This document shows, one piece after another, positions 54,400 through 62,677 of a DNA stretch of 64,000 nucleotides (position 1 is the stretch's first letter; the number at the start of each line of letters is the position of its first letter). The stretch spans positions 1,612,001-1,676,000 of the forward strand of contig CP047423.1 of NCBI GenBank assembly GCA_014058405.1, written 5' to 3'. A program made the translations under genes and the position numbers. The stretch comes from Candidatus Nitrospira kreftii (GTDB lineage: Bacteria > Nitrospirota > Nitrospiria > Nitrospirales > Nitrospiraceae). The notes beneath the pieces are model-generated. The model did not search any database, was not told the origin of the DNA, and saw nothing but the letters and a program-made list of their open reading frames with translations.

Positions 54400-56691
54400 A
54401 TGAGTCACCCTCTGGATTTCGTCACGGTTGATGGCCTCCTTGCCTATGGTCGTGCTCTCGCGCGACGAGCGTCGGAGCGGGGACTCGTCCAACCTCCGCC
54501 AAGAAATGCGTCCGGCGATGACCCTGATCGCGTCCACGCTACGATGGAACAGCTCCGCTCGTTCGTCGAACGATCCAAGTCCGGGTTCGCAACCGCCGAA
54601 GCGTACCAGTCGGCTCGGGAAGGCTTCATCGATGATCAGTTGGTGTTTTTCGCCGCCTGGAACGCGCTCCTTGCTGAAGGTTCGCTGCAGCCGCTGCTTC
54701 GAGCTACAATCGGGTCGGTGGCCAAACCGACCTATCGGCGCCCGGTCGCCATTGTACCTCGCTCGCAGCTGACACCCACGCTGGCGGAAGGCCGGATTGT
54801 TCTGGAACTAGGCGACGACCGGTTTTGGTTATTGCCACGGGACCTTGGCGACCGGACGCTGTTCCTCACCATGCGTCACGGCGTGTCACAGGTCGACAGC
54901 AAGACCCATCGTGTCGGATGCCGCTTGCCAAACCAATTAGACCGCGAACGAGGCGTTGCCAAAGCCGATGCGGTAGGGGCAGCGCTCGCCCACATGATCG
55001 GCCTCGTGGGACAGCAGCTGGATTTTCTGCATCTTGCGAATTACCTCGATCCACGAACCTTCCTCCATTGCATCAGCCGCAGCCCGAATACTAGGCAACT
55101 GTACGAACGGGTGTCTGCGGCGCTGCTCCAAGGTGCGTCCGCAGCCGAACCGATTGCCGAGCCCGCACTTGAATCGTCGGATTTCGGCTGGGTCACGGGA
55201 TTGGAGAAGTCGGTGGAGATCGAAGAAGCCGCGCAGGCGTTCGGCGTGGACACCTCGACGGCCAAACGGCTGATGAAAGATCCGCTCTATTGTTATCCGG
55301 ATGGCAATTCTTTCTTCGACCTCTATGTCGACGTCATCGATGGCCTCCACCGGTTGGGCTCCGCGCAGAAGGGAAGAGTCGCCTGCCTCTATACTCACAG
55401 TTCTACTCTGCGGGCCTTAATGATCTATCTGGACCCACGCCCGTTCCATGAAGCTTTTAGTGAGTTCAGCGATTACAAGGAAAGCCAAGACAATGTGGTG
55501 TTGCTCACGGTCGAACAAGGACGGATGTCCGGCTACTCAACTGCGGTTGGGCTGTCCGAGAGAGAGCGGGTCGTCCGGAATACCTGGGTGACCGTGGAGG
55601 CCACAAGAAAAGATCGCGTGACACTCAAACCTCGATCGCTCAAGCGGATCGTGGCCCTCGTGTCCGGAGGTGATTTTGCCGGCGCCGGTGCCGCGCTCAA
55701 GGAATTGCATGTGACCGGCCAACGTATGGGATTGGAGGTCTATTTCGTTCGGCACGGCTATCTGGGTCTGGCCAACAATTGGATCGAACGTGTCACCGAA
55801 GAACATACGCGCGGTATGGGTAGTCATCCCAGCAGTCCCATCGGCAGCAGCCGCTTCGAGGAGTTCAAACAGGAGACTGTGCAGACCGTGGCCATGCGTC
55901 ACCTGGAACCCTATGTGCGTGATGGCGCCCTCATCGTGTTGGGGGGCGACGGTAGCATGCGAGGCGCCCGGGCCATTTATGAAGAATTCGGTGTGCAGGT
56001 GGTCGGTATTCCTGGCAGCATTGACAACAATCTCGAAGGAACCATCTCTCTCGGGTTTCAGTCCGCAGTGACGTTGGCTGACCAGTCCATCGAATCCCTC
56101 AAAGCCACCAGCGCGGCGATGGGAAGTGTATTTTTCGTTGAGATCATGGGCGCAGGGTCAGGCCATCTTGCGCTGGCATGTGCATACCAAGCTCGAGCCG
56201 AGGGTTTGTTGGTCAATGAACATCCCGATCCGAACGCCTATATCGATGAGGTGATCCTCGGCACGCTCAAGCGGACGTTAGGTGTGCCGAACAAGAGCCA
56301 TCTGTTCATCGTCGCCGAACGTACACCGCACCGTCATCACAAGGACGGCGGCGTACATGGGCTAGTGGACTATGTTGCCGGCATGATTGCTCGGTGGCCT
56401 GAACGGCAGGCGCGGCCTGATCACTATCCTCTCACGCCAGCCACCAAAGCCACCATTCTTGGTCACACGCTCCGGGGTGCCCGTCCAATACCAGAGGACA
56501 AGGCGATTGCGCAGCATCTTGCCCATGAAGTCGTGCACCGGCTGATCGAGTCGCCTAGTGACATTGTCGGTTGTCTCTTAGCCTACCGTGAACGGGGTTC
56601 AATCGGTCCAATTCCACTCCATGCGGTTACGCCGAAGCAGTTCGACTGGGACGTCTTCAGTCGAATGCATGGCAACACCCGCGCCTCGTAA
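54400..56691 (+). CDS. fusion of histidine phosphatase and phosphofructokinase domains
   Basis: The 763-residue product has an N-terminal region (1-150), a histidine-phosphatase (PGM-like) domain with RHG in LTMRHGVSQ and a later His in YTHSSTLRALMIYL, and a C-terminal PFK domain (about 425-763). PFK motifs include ALVSGGDFAGAGAAL, the phosphate loop LGGDGSMRGA, and PGSIDNNLEGTISLGFQSA with the catalytic Asp preserved in SIDN. The Asp two positions on is Asn, and the usual MGR motif reads MGAGSGHLAL, so the Arg that contacts fructose-6-phosphate is absent. It could pair a kinase with a phosphatase, but whether it acts on fructose-6-phosphate is uncertain. Confidence 0.9.
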   Translation: MSHPLDFVTVDGLLAYGRALARRASERGLVQPPPRNASGDDPDRVHATMEQLRSFVERSKSGFATAEAYQSAREGFIDDQLVFFAAWNALLAEGSLQPLLRATIGSVAKPTYRRPVAIVPRSQLTPTLAEGRIVLELGDDRFWLLPRDLGDRTLFLTMRHGVSQVDSKTHRVGCRLPNQLDRERGVAKADAVGAALAHMIGLVGQQLDFLHLANYLDPRTFLHCISRSPNTRQLYERVSAALLQGASAAEPIAEPALESSDFGWVTGLEKSVEIEEAAQAFGVDTSTAKRLMKDPLYCYPDGNSFFDLYVDVIDGLHRLGSAQKGRVACLYTHSSTLRALMIYLDPRPFHEAFSEFSDYKESQDNVVLLTVEQGRMSGYSTAVGLSERERVVRNTWVTVEATRKDRVTLKPRSLKRIVALVSGGDFAGAGAALKELHVTGQRMGLEVYFVRHGYLGLANNWIERVTEEHTRGMGSHPSSPIGSSRFEEFKQETVQTVAMRHLEPYVRDGALIVLGGDGSMRGARAIYEEFGVQVVGIPGSIDNNLEGTISLGFQSAVTLADQSIESLKATSAAMGSVFFVEIMGAGSGHLALACAYQARAEGLLVNEHPDPNAYIDEVILGTLKRTLGVPNKSHLFIVAERTPHRHHKDGGVHGLVDYVAGMIARWPERQARPDHYPLTPATKATILGHTLRGARPIPEDKAIAQHLAHEVVHRLIESPSDIVGCLLAYRERGSIGPIPLHAVTPKQFDWDVFSRMHGNTRAS

Positions 56692-56865
56692 TTCGCTCGG
56701 CTGCTATCGGTACGCGATTACCTGCATGGCAGGCTGTTGACAAGGTCCGCAAGCGGCGTTCTCTCGTTGCTCAGAAGCTCAACGTAGAGCAGGGCATTAA
56801 GTCTGTTGTTGAGCGTGGATCGGTGTGGTAGTTACACGGTGAGAACAGGGGCAGCCGAGTGAAGG

Positions 56866-57330
56866 TCAGCAGTGTTTGAATTTCTTTGACCGACACTCTT
56901 CCGAGAGCCGCTTGGCCTCGGTGATTTGTGCGGCCGTCATGCGCTGGGCAACATCCTCTCGATTTTCTTCGGCTTGTTTCTGCTCTTCACCTTGCATGTG
57001 TGCAGCGGCGAGGTTGACCCACATATAGGCCCGTACATAGTCCTGTGGGACACCCAGTCCGGCGAAATACAGTTCCGCAAGGTTATTTTGCGCAAGGGGG
57101 TGACCCTGTGCGGCGGCTTTCTCGTACCATGCGCGTGCTTGGGCGTAGTCTTGCGGCATGCCCATTCCCTTGGCGTACAGCTCTCCGAGGCTGTTCTGCG
57201 CCTCGGCGTCTCCTTGATTAGCCTGTGTCTGGACTGCGTGCAGGTCTTTACTCTTGGGCGGTGGAAACGCCGCGGACTGCCCAACGGGAAGAACAAGAAT
57301 CATTAGTAGGATGATGTAACGGATCTGCAT
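56866..57330 (-). CDS. Sel1-repeat exported protein
   Basis: I choose the ATG at 57330, which gives a signal peptide (about 1-20) and a mature protein of two Sel1 repeats: NSLGELYAKGMGMPQDYAQA, and NNLAELYFAGLGVPQDYVRAY. A C-terminal helix follows (EECRSKKFKHC). Sel1 repeats mediate protein contacts. A longer frame to 57369 is possible. The function is not predictable. The next gene upstream is read in the same direction. Confidence 0.82.
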   Translation of the reverse strand: MQIRYIILLMILVLPVGQSAAFPPPKSKDLHAVQTQANQGDAEAQNSLGELYAKGMGMPQDYAQARAWYEKAAAQGHPLAQNNLAELYFAGLGVPQDYVRAYMWVNLAAAHMQGEEQKQAEENREDVAQRMTAAQITEAKRLSEECRSKKFKHC

Positions 57331-57377
57331 GAGTTGCTGAGTATGGCGTGCACCAGAATGAATCGTCAAGACGAATC

Positions 57378-57728
57378 CTACCGCGCCCTCTGTGGAAAGT
57401 CTGGAGCAGGCGGTTGAGCAGGAGTTGGCGATAGAGGAGGAAGCTGGAATCTCGGATTGTTCAATTGAAGGGGAGGACCTAGATTTATCGATGGACTTTG
57501 CGGTGGCTGCACGATGACGCGGCGCTCACCGTTAGGAAGCTCGATAACGGATTCCACATTGCCTTGGGAGTCCTTATAAACCGTGGTGCCACCCTCGGAA
57601 TCCAGGACCTGGTTTAGCCGTTCCTGCGCGCTTGGTTGTTGTGATGAGTCGTCCTCGGAGGAGGCGAGCACGGGACCGGGCCATACGCTTCCGATCGTCA
57701 GAATCATGAAGACGGCGATCCGACACAT
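57378..57728 (-). CDS. small exported protein of unknown function
   Basis: I choose the ATG at 57728. The product has a signal peptide (about 1-23, ending PVLASS). The mature part is Gln- and Pro-rich with a short DUF4124-like core (TTVYKDSQGNVESVIELPNGERRVI) and a Pro-rich tail. It lies upstream of the Sel1 gene on the same strand. Confidence 0.7.
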   Translation of the reverse strand: MCRIAVFMILTIGSVWPGPVLASSEDDSSQQPSAQERLNQVLDSEGGTTVYKDSQGNVESVIELPNGERRVIVQPPQSPSINLGPPLQLNNPRFQLPPLSPTPAQPPAPDFPQRAR

Positions 57729-57850
57729 GGCGTCATTATACTGCATTCGCTGTAGATTTTTCTCTCACGCTTGCTTGGCTCCGCTTCGCATTTCTACATA
57801 GCCGCAACTCAAATACTGTATCATCTCATCTTTCGAAACTTTGAAATCAA

Positions 57851-57904
57851 TTGCCAGGAACTCAATCTCCCTGTACCCCTAGACAGTGCGCTGGTTCCCA
57901 GCGC
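57851..57904 (+). promoter_or_regulatory. conserved promoter-like block and leader hairpin, copy 1
   Basis: TTGCCA (57851-57856) and TACCCC (57874-57879) are 17 bp apart. CTAGAC and a perfect 7-bp hairpin GCGCTGG-ttc-CCAGCGC (57888-57904) follow. The same order with the same spacing occurs at 61184-61238. See the paired copy for comparison. Confidence 0.65.
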
Positions 57905-57938
57905 GGGTAGGTTTCCACATTCCAGGGAGGATGGGTCC

Positions 57939-58007
57939 ATGCATTTTGTCATTGTGTCAGCGATTGCCGCAGGCTTGGTGTTTTTGCTTTGGGAGACACG
58001 GGCGTAA
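57939..58007 (+). CDS. 22-residue membrane/exported peptide
   Basis: GGGAGG lies eight bases upstream of the ATG. The product reads MHFVIVSAIAAGLVFLLWETRA. The first half matches the signal peptide of the gene at 61277 (MRFVVVSAVAASLM), and the two genes share the same upstream leader. The frame then stops, so it is either a tiny peptide gene or a truncated relative of the 61277 gene. The transcript would end at the terminator at 58187. Confidence 0.5.
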   Translation: MHFVIVSAIAAGLVFLLWETRA

Positions 58008-58186
58008 CCTTCGTCTCCGAGCAAGGCTCGGGCCGCGCGCACTGCTCAGCGAAGGTACGGTTGAGAACGAACACGATATCATGAACTCTGAACAGCTCAT
58101 GCTGAAAACTGGAATCCCTCATCTTGATATTGAGAGAGGCAAACGAGTTGTGATTGGCGTGGCTCAGTGGGTACACGTGTTCTCGC

Positions 58187-58227
58187 ACGGCCTTCAGCGG
58201 ATTCTCCGCTGAAGGCCGTTGCTTTTT
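58187..58227 (+). terminator. strong rho-independent terminator
   Basis: ACGGCCTTCAGCGGA (58187-58201), loop TTC, then TCCGCTGAAGGCCGT (58205-58219) form a perfect 15-bp stem, followed by TGCTTTTTC. It would end the transcript of the tiny-peptide gene starting at 57939. Confidence 0.85.
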
Positions 58228-58360
58228 CGGTACGTTCAGACCTTGACCGACCCCACCTGTGCTGATGGATTTGAGCGATCTTCGACTAATCAGGGTGGCG
58301 TCTGGTATCTGGGCCCGTTGGCAGATCGTCATTGAGACTCAGTTCTTATGCCGTGCCACT

Positions 58361-59671
58361 AGTGTCCGACAGAATTCATAGCAAAGTCAGTTGGTTACCG
58401 TCGACCAACGGATCGGTGGGTGGTTCGGTGTCGGTAAGCAGTTGAAGTAGCGACACTTTCTCGAATGGGGTGACGCTCAAGATCTGGAGCCTGGAGTGCA
58501 ACGACCTATCGAGATCCAGTCGCTTTCGAATGATGGCAACGAGCACGTACACGGACACCGCGATCCATACTTGCGTTTTCACCGCGTTCTCAGAAGTGCC
58601 GAAGAAACGTTTGATGCGCAAGTGCTGCTTGATCCACTTGAAGAACAGTTCGACCTGCCAGCGCAGGCGGTACAGTTCGCACACCGTCAAAGCGGGCAAC
58701 GTCATATGATTGGTCAAGAACACGAGGTCTCTGCCCTCGGCATCGCGATAGCGTATGCGACGCAAACGTGTGGGATAGCTTTGTTGGGAGTAGAACACCG
58801 TCAACGCGACGTCCTGATCGCAGAGCAATCCGGTGCTGCGATCGACAGGGCGGGAGTAGAGGCGCTTGCACTTGAAGTTGGACTTGGCGCGGGTGACGAA
58901 GAAACTGCCAGCCTGATGCAGGCGATACAACCGTTCAAAGTCGAGGTAGCCGCGGTCCATCACATAGAAGGCGCCGGGCTCGGGGATAAGCAGGTCGAGC
59001 ACATTGACGTCGTGCAGTTTCCCGTCGCTGATATGGATAAACGCGGGAATCGCACCGCGTACATCGAGCAAGGTGTGCAGTTTGACGGCTGCTTTGGTGG
59101 CACGAAACGATGCCCACGGAAACAGTGTCAGGCACAAGTCGATGGTGGTGGCATCCAGCGCATAGACCGTTTCTTTCAGCTCCACACTGAGCGGCTCCTT
59201 GGCATACAGAGCGCGGGCGATACGAATAAGGGCTTGGGCGAACTCGAAGTGGATGCGCCAGTTGCGAGACTCGTTGGCATCGGCCAGCGCGCTGCGACTG
59301 ACCTTGCCGCGCAAACCCAGGTGAAAGAGCTTGGTCGGCTGTGCGCGTAGACACGCGTCGATATCGCGCAGACTCTCCCGGTAGGTCAACTGCGCGAATG
59401 CCATGCACAGGAATTGGTCCAGACAACTGAACGTGCGGATGTTGAAATCGCCACGATATTTCAGGACCAGACGCCGAAAGGTATGCCAGGGCGCGCACTC
59501 CATGACTTGAGCGAACACAAGTTTGCCAGCGTGCATCAGTACCTCCCGGGAAAATCCCGGCAGACTGGCAAATCGCGCATTTGGAATTCAAATCGGTAAC
59601 ACCTTGAATGCTCATGAACCCCTTGATAGCCCTGCTGTTTAGCTCAAGCCCCCTCAAACCTGTCGGACACT
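58361..59671 (-). mobile_element. IS4-type insertion sequence
   Basis: The ends carry perfect 12-bp inverted repeats: AGTGTCCGACAG at 58361-58372 and CTGTCGGACACT at 59660-59671. The only gene in between is the transposase. ACT on both outer sides may be a 3-bp target duplication but is too short to be sure. The element is 1,311 bp and looks complete. Confidence 0.85.
58376..59536 (-). CDS. IS4-family transposase
   Basis: The 386-residue transposase has the N-terminal DUF4372-type helical part (FRRLVLKYRGDFNIRTFSCLDQF) and a DDE domain. The Asp residues are in YALDATTIDLCL and FYVMDRGYLDFERLY, and the Glu is in YRLRWQVELFFKWIKQHLRI (the YREK-like motif of IS4). The frame is intact. Short arms to the inverted repeats indicate a compact element. 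Confidence 0.95.
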   Translation of the reverse strand: MHAGKLVFAQVMECAPWHTFRRLVLKYRGDFNIRTFSCLDQFLCMAFAQLTYRESLRDIDACLRAQPTKLFHLGLRGKVSRSALADANESRNWRIHFEFAQALIRIARALYAKEPLSVELKETVYALDATTIDLCLTLFPWASFRATKAAVKLHTLLDVRGAIPAFIHISDGKLHDVNVLDLLIPEPGAFYVMDRGYLDFERLYRLHQAGSFFVTRAKSNFKCKRLYSRPVDRSTGLLCDQDVALTVFYSQQSYPTRLRRIRYRDAEGRDLVFLTNHMTLPALTVCELYRLRWQVELFFKWIKQHLRIKRFFGTSENAVKTQVWIAVSVYVLVAIIRKRLDLDRSLHSRLQILSVTPFEKVSLLQLLTDTEPPTDPLVDGNQLTLL

Positions 59672-59685
59672 ACTGATGGCGTGCC

Positions 59686-60543
59686 TTATCTTCTTTCTTC
59701 TGAATTCACGATGCGACTGATCGTTGAATAGTGCAACCCCACAGTTCGACCGATCTCTGTCAGGCTGTAGCCATGTTCCAAGTGAGCGTGGCAAATGGTT
59801 TCATTGCGTCGGGTGTGGTCGGTACGGGAACGGAAGGAGAAGAGGTGGACCAGCGGCGGTCGTCCCGCAAACCGCTGCCGCCGGGGGATCTCTATCTGCG
59901 GGCGCTTGTCTCGGAGACCAGGTGTCAAGCTTGCGACAAACCGTTCACTACCGAGGAGGATTTGTCCCTTGAGCTGTTCCCAGGGCGAATGCCGGCCGAT
60001 CCCTTCGGCAACAAAAGCGCGATACTTCCGTTGGGCAACTGCTCGTTGCCTAGCAAACTGGGGCAGCAACCAGTCCACCGTGAGAAAGGGCGGTATGCCC
60101 GAGATTCCTGCCGTGGCGTGGTAGCTCGACCATGGATAGGTATCGGCTTTGCGGGTGGTCTTGGTACGCACGGGATTAAGCACCACATAGCGGCAGAGCT
60201 CTAACAGATAGCAGTCCCGCTCAACAAGGATCGCCTTGAAGCGGCCTTGCAGCACGTGGCCGACGCGACCGTGACGGCGATTGAAGGCCTGCGTATAGAC
60301 CCCGTTGAGCTGGCGCATGGCCTTCGACAGATTCGCCTCGGGCGTTTCCATCACCAAATGGAAATGGTTGTCCATTAGGCAGTAGGCATGCAATCGAAGA
60401 TGAAAACGGGCGACGACGTGCCCTAGCAACCCGAGAAAGCGCCGGCGGTCCTCATCATCCTCGAAGATGTCCTGCCGAGCATTGCCCCGGACAGTAACAT
60501 GGTAGAAGGCGCCGGGATATTCAATGCGGAGTGGGCGAGCCAT
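59686..60543 (-). CDS. REP-associated tyrosine transposase (RAYT, Y1-type)
   Basis: The 285-residue product starts with the RAYT signature MARPLRIEYPGAFYHVTVRG and has the HUH motif in CLMDNHFHLVMETP. The catalytic Tyr region is in QLNGVYTQAFNRRHGRVGH, with FQGRFKA-like sequence (LQGRFKAILVE) after it. The C-terminal part holds a DnaA/Tnp helix-turn-helix (HGYSLTEIGRTVGLHYSTISRI). Such proteins are domesticated relatives of IS200/IS605 transposases. I see no obvious REP pairs flanking it. It is 14 bp away from the IS4 element. Confidence 0.9.
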   Translation of the reverse strand: MARPLRIEYPGAFYHVTVRGNARQDIFEDDEDRRRFLGLLGHVVARFHLRLHAYCLMDNHFHLVMETPEANLSKAMRQLNGVYTQAFNRRHGRVGHVLQGRFKAILVERDCYLLELCRYVVLNPVRTKTTRKADTYPWSSYHATAGISGIPPFLTVDWLLPQFARQRAVAQRKYRAFVAEGIGRHSPWEQLKGQILLGSERFVASLTPGLRDKRPQIEIPRRQRFAGRPPLVHLFSFRSRTDHTRRNETICHAHLEHGYSLTEIGRTVGLHYSTISRIVNSEERR

Positions 60544-60601
60544 GGTGCGCAGTCTAGCTCAGTAAAATACACAATACAAGATCTGACCCCATCGCCTGTC
60601 T

Positions 60602-60775
60602 TTAACGGACCCCAATAGGCTGTGTTTCTGGGGCTGCCAGACTCTTTCGGCGATTGTTGGAAATAGTGCGATCGATGATCGCCCCGCAATTGATACATTT
60701 CCACGCATAAAACACGAGAAAGAAATCCGAGAACCGCTCCAACATCATCATGCCCTTACACTTTGGACATTCCAT
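60602..60775 (-). CDS. small zinc-ribbon protein
   Basis: The 57-residue frame starts at ATG 60775 with GGGAGGAACC upstream. It carries MECPKCKGMMMLERFSD, then a hydrophobic middle (FFLVFYAWKC), INCGAIIDRTI, and a basic tail. The two CxxC pairs (CPKC and CINC) are as in zinc ribbons. It was found by eye because it is under 60 residues. Function unknown. Confidence 0.75.
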   Translation of the reverse strand: MECPKCKGMMMLERFSDFFLVFYAWKCINCGAIIDRTISNNRRKSLAAPETQPIGVR

Positions 60776-61183
60776 TGGTTCCTCCCAGGGTGGTTTGGTT
60801 CACAACTGACGAGGGACTGAAGCAAGAGCCGCGCCACATGGTCCTGCTTCAAAAGTCCAGGGATTTGCGAAGTACGTAGTTAAACGGGGTAGATAGTGTT
60901 CATAATATTGACGGTGCAAGCGGGCGCAGCGTGTCAATGTTCTGTCGGCTGAAGTGTGATCTTAAATATGCGAACAAAAAAGGGTCAGGTCTTGGATTAT
61001 GCATAGTTGTTTGGCGCATTGTAGGTCGAATTGACCCCACTGGACAAGCATTGGCCAGTAGTTGGTCTTCATTTGAAGAAGGCTTTTGCTAGCGCTGTAC
61101 AGTTTTCTCTCGGAAGGACTGAGGGGATCGATCTACATGTTTGCTAGTCAAGTTTTCGAGTCAGGCCAAAACCTTAAAATCTG
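60776..61183. other. intergenic region upstream of the small exported protein, no gene seen
   Basis: About 400 bp without a supportable frame. The right end leads into the conserved leader block at 61184. Confidence 0.5.
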
Positions 61184-61238
61184 TTGCCAGAAAACCGGTC
61201 TCAGGATACCCGTAGACGTGGCGCTGGTTTCTGGCGCC
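61184..61238 (+). promoter_or_regulatory. conserved promoter-like block and leader hairpin, copy 2
   Basis: TTGCCA (61184-61189), 17 bp, TACCCG (61207-61212), then GTAGAC and an 8-bp hairpin GGCGCTGG-ttt-CTGGCGCC (61220-61238, two G-T pairs). The spacer sequence differs from copy 1, while boxes, spacing and hairpin are kept. The AAACCTTAAAAT upstream also resembles copy 1. Confidence 0.65.
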
Positions 61239-61276
61239 GGCCACAGGGATACAACCTATAGTCGGGGAGGAGATCT

Positions 61277-61678
61277 ATGCGATTCGTCGTCGTCTCAGCA
61301 GTTGCGGCCTCACTTATGCTAGGGACTGGCATGGTGGCTCTGGCAGATGAAGCAACAGATTTCGGTTCAGAATTGACGAACGATATGGGATTGTTAGCCA
61401 ATGAGGCCAGGGGCGAGATGCAGGCCCAGCCTGAACAGATGGGGGAGGACCTCAAGGCTCAACACGAAGAAATGAAGTCCGAGATGAAAGCCAAGCGCGA
61501 GAAGATGAAATCAGAGATGAAGGGAAAACGGGACCAGATGAAGTCGGAGATGAAGGGGAAACGGGACGCCCTCAAAGCCAAGAAACACGAAATGAAAAAA
61601 ACAGCCAAGGCGAAGAAGGCCAAAGCTCGAAAGCATGCCAAGGACGCGGCTGAGTCCCTAGAACCCCACGGACACTAA
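61277..61678 (+). CDS. exported protein with Lys/Glu/Met-rich heptad-like repeats
   Basis: The 133-residue product has a signal peptide (about 1-24, ending VALADE). Residues about 58-110 are repeats of the form MKSEMKxKR(E/D)xMKSEMKGKRD, which predicts a long, highly charged helix or coiled coil. The C-terminus is Lys- and Ala-rich and ends with His (EPHGH). The start is preceded by GGGGAGGAG. It shares its leader and signal peptide type with the tiny gene at 57939. A possible role in metal or surface binding is speculation. Confidence 0.75.
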   Translation: MRFVVVSAVAASLMLGTGMVALADEATDFGSELTNDMGLLANEARGEMQAQPEQMGEDLKAQHEEMKSEMKAKREKMKSEMKGKRDQMKSEMKGKRDALKAKKHEMKKTAKAKKAKARKHAKDAAESLEPHGH

Positions 61679-61722
61679 GCGAATTGATCCGAACCACTCG
61701 TTCAGGACGAGCTTCTCGGCAT

Positions 61723-61760
61723 GGCCTCTGGAGGGCTTCCTCCGGAGGCCTTCGTGTTTC
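61723..61760 (+). terminator. terminator of the repeat-protein gene
   Basis: GGCCTCTGGAGG (61723-61734) pairs with CCTCCGGAGGCC (61739-61750), with one G-T pair and a 4-nt loop. The following TTCGTGTTTC is only weakly T-rich. Confidence 0.65.
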
Positions 61761-61811
61761 AATCCGCGTGATGATGATGCAATGATTGCTGGAAGACGGC
61801 CGTAGATGGAG

Positions 61812-62117
61812 TCACACCACTTGTTCGCAGGGCAAGACAAAGACGTGGAGTGGGAACATAAGGTCACCTGTGGACGCTTCTTGTCCGAGGCGGAACCGCT
61901 TGAACCCGTCGATAAGACGGTGGGCCGATTGTTCAGGAACCGCTGCGAGGACCATCCGGTTCGTTGAGGGAGCGAGAAAAAACTGGCTGGTCAATCCCGT
62001 CGCTCCTTTTCCGGTGACGTTTTGCAGCTCGCTGTACGAAGTCACTTCATACTCGTTCAACAACGCATGCACCTGTTCAACGAGCGATTCACGAAACACG
62101 ATCACCAACATCTCCAT
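61812..62117 (-). CDS. PII-like small protein
   Basis: The start at 62117 has AAAGGAG upstream; an open frame to 62198 also exists. The 101-residue product begins MEMLVIVFRESLVEQVHALL, continues EYEVTSYSELQNVTGKGATG and ends in VFVLPCEQVV. This ferredoxin-like pattern resembles P-II/CutA-type trimeric proteins, and the mid-region (NVTGKG) sits where the T-loop would be. The conserved Tyr of GlnB is not seen. Assignment is by pattern only. Confidence 0.6.
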   Translation of the reverse strand: MEMLVIVFRESLVEQVHALLNEYEVTSYSELQNVTGKGATGLTSQFFLAPSTNRMVLAAVPEQSAHRLIDGFKRFRLGQEASTGDLMFPLHVFVLPCEQVV

Positions 62118-62327
62118 ACGCGCCGCTCCTTTCTTCCGGTGGGTACCCGAATCCGGTCTATTATCAATGGCGCCAGGTGCAATTACAAGCTCAAGCAAGG
62201 GTTCTCATAGCACGATAGTGAGCCTGGCGGGCCTTCAGCCGGAGGGGCTGGCTCGACAAGGATAGAGACGATACGCTATAAATTGCGTGTACAGCAATTA
62301 CGCGGAGGTATTCACGAGGATAGTTTT

Positions 62328-62639
62328 ATGCAAGATCAAGAATACGCAGCATATTATGGTTCTGCCTGTCTCATTCTGTCCGTCTATCTCCTCATCAAGG
62401 GATTTAGTACAGCCTCACGGCAGCGAAGCGTCGATCGCTCCCCGACGTTGCTTCCGGCCTACATCTATGGCGTCCTGGCGTCAGTGCTGCTGACCGTTGG
62501 GTTGGGATTTTTTCGGCCGACCCTGCCCTGGTGGGGGTATCGAATGATTTTCCCTGGTACGACCATGCTCTTTCCCGCCATCATGTACCTCATCGGTAGT
62601 CGTCCACCCAAGCCCGGTCTGGATCGAGCCGACGCGTAA
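62328..62639 (+). CDS. small membrane protein of unknown function
   Basis: I use the ATG at 62328. The 103-residue product has three likely membrane segments (about 8-24, 44-63 and 73-92). No family is recognised. An in-frame start at 62283 would add 15 residues. Confidence 0.65.
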   Translation: MQDQEYAAYYGSACLILSVYLLIKGFSTASRQRSVDRSPTLLPAYIYGVLASVLLTVGLGFFRPTLPWWGYRMIFPGTTMLFPAIMYLIGSRPPKPGLDRADA

Positions 62640-62677
62640 CAGAAACTATCTTCTTTGGTGAATCGGTTGTTGCCGGG

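Noticed and set aside
54269..54403. 44-codon frame overlapping the start of the phosphatase-PFK gene by ATGA
   Set aside because: No clear ribosome-binding site and no recognisable sequence. A 4-bp overlap alone can arise by chance.
57886..58212. 108-codon frame through the leader hairpin and tiny peptide gene
   Set aside because: It starts inside the conserved hairpin and runs into the terminator. The 57939 frame has the better ribosome-binding site and the related signal sequence.
58496..59350. 284-codon frame antisense to the IS4 transposase
   Set aside because: It is a mirror frame of the transposase gene with no ribosome-binding site or family resemblance.
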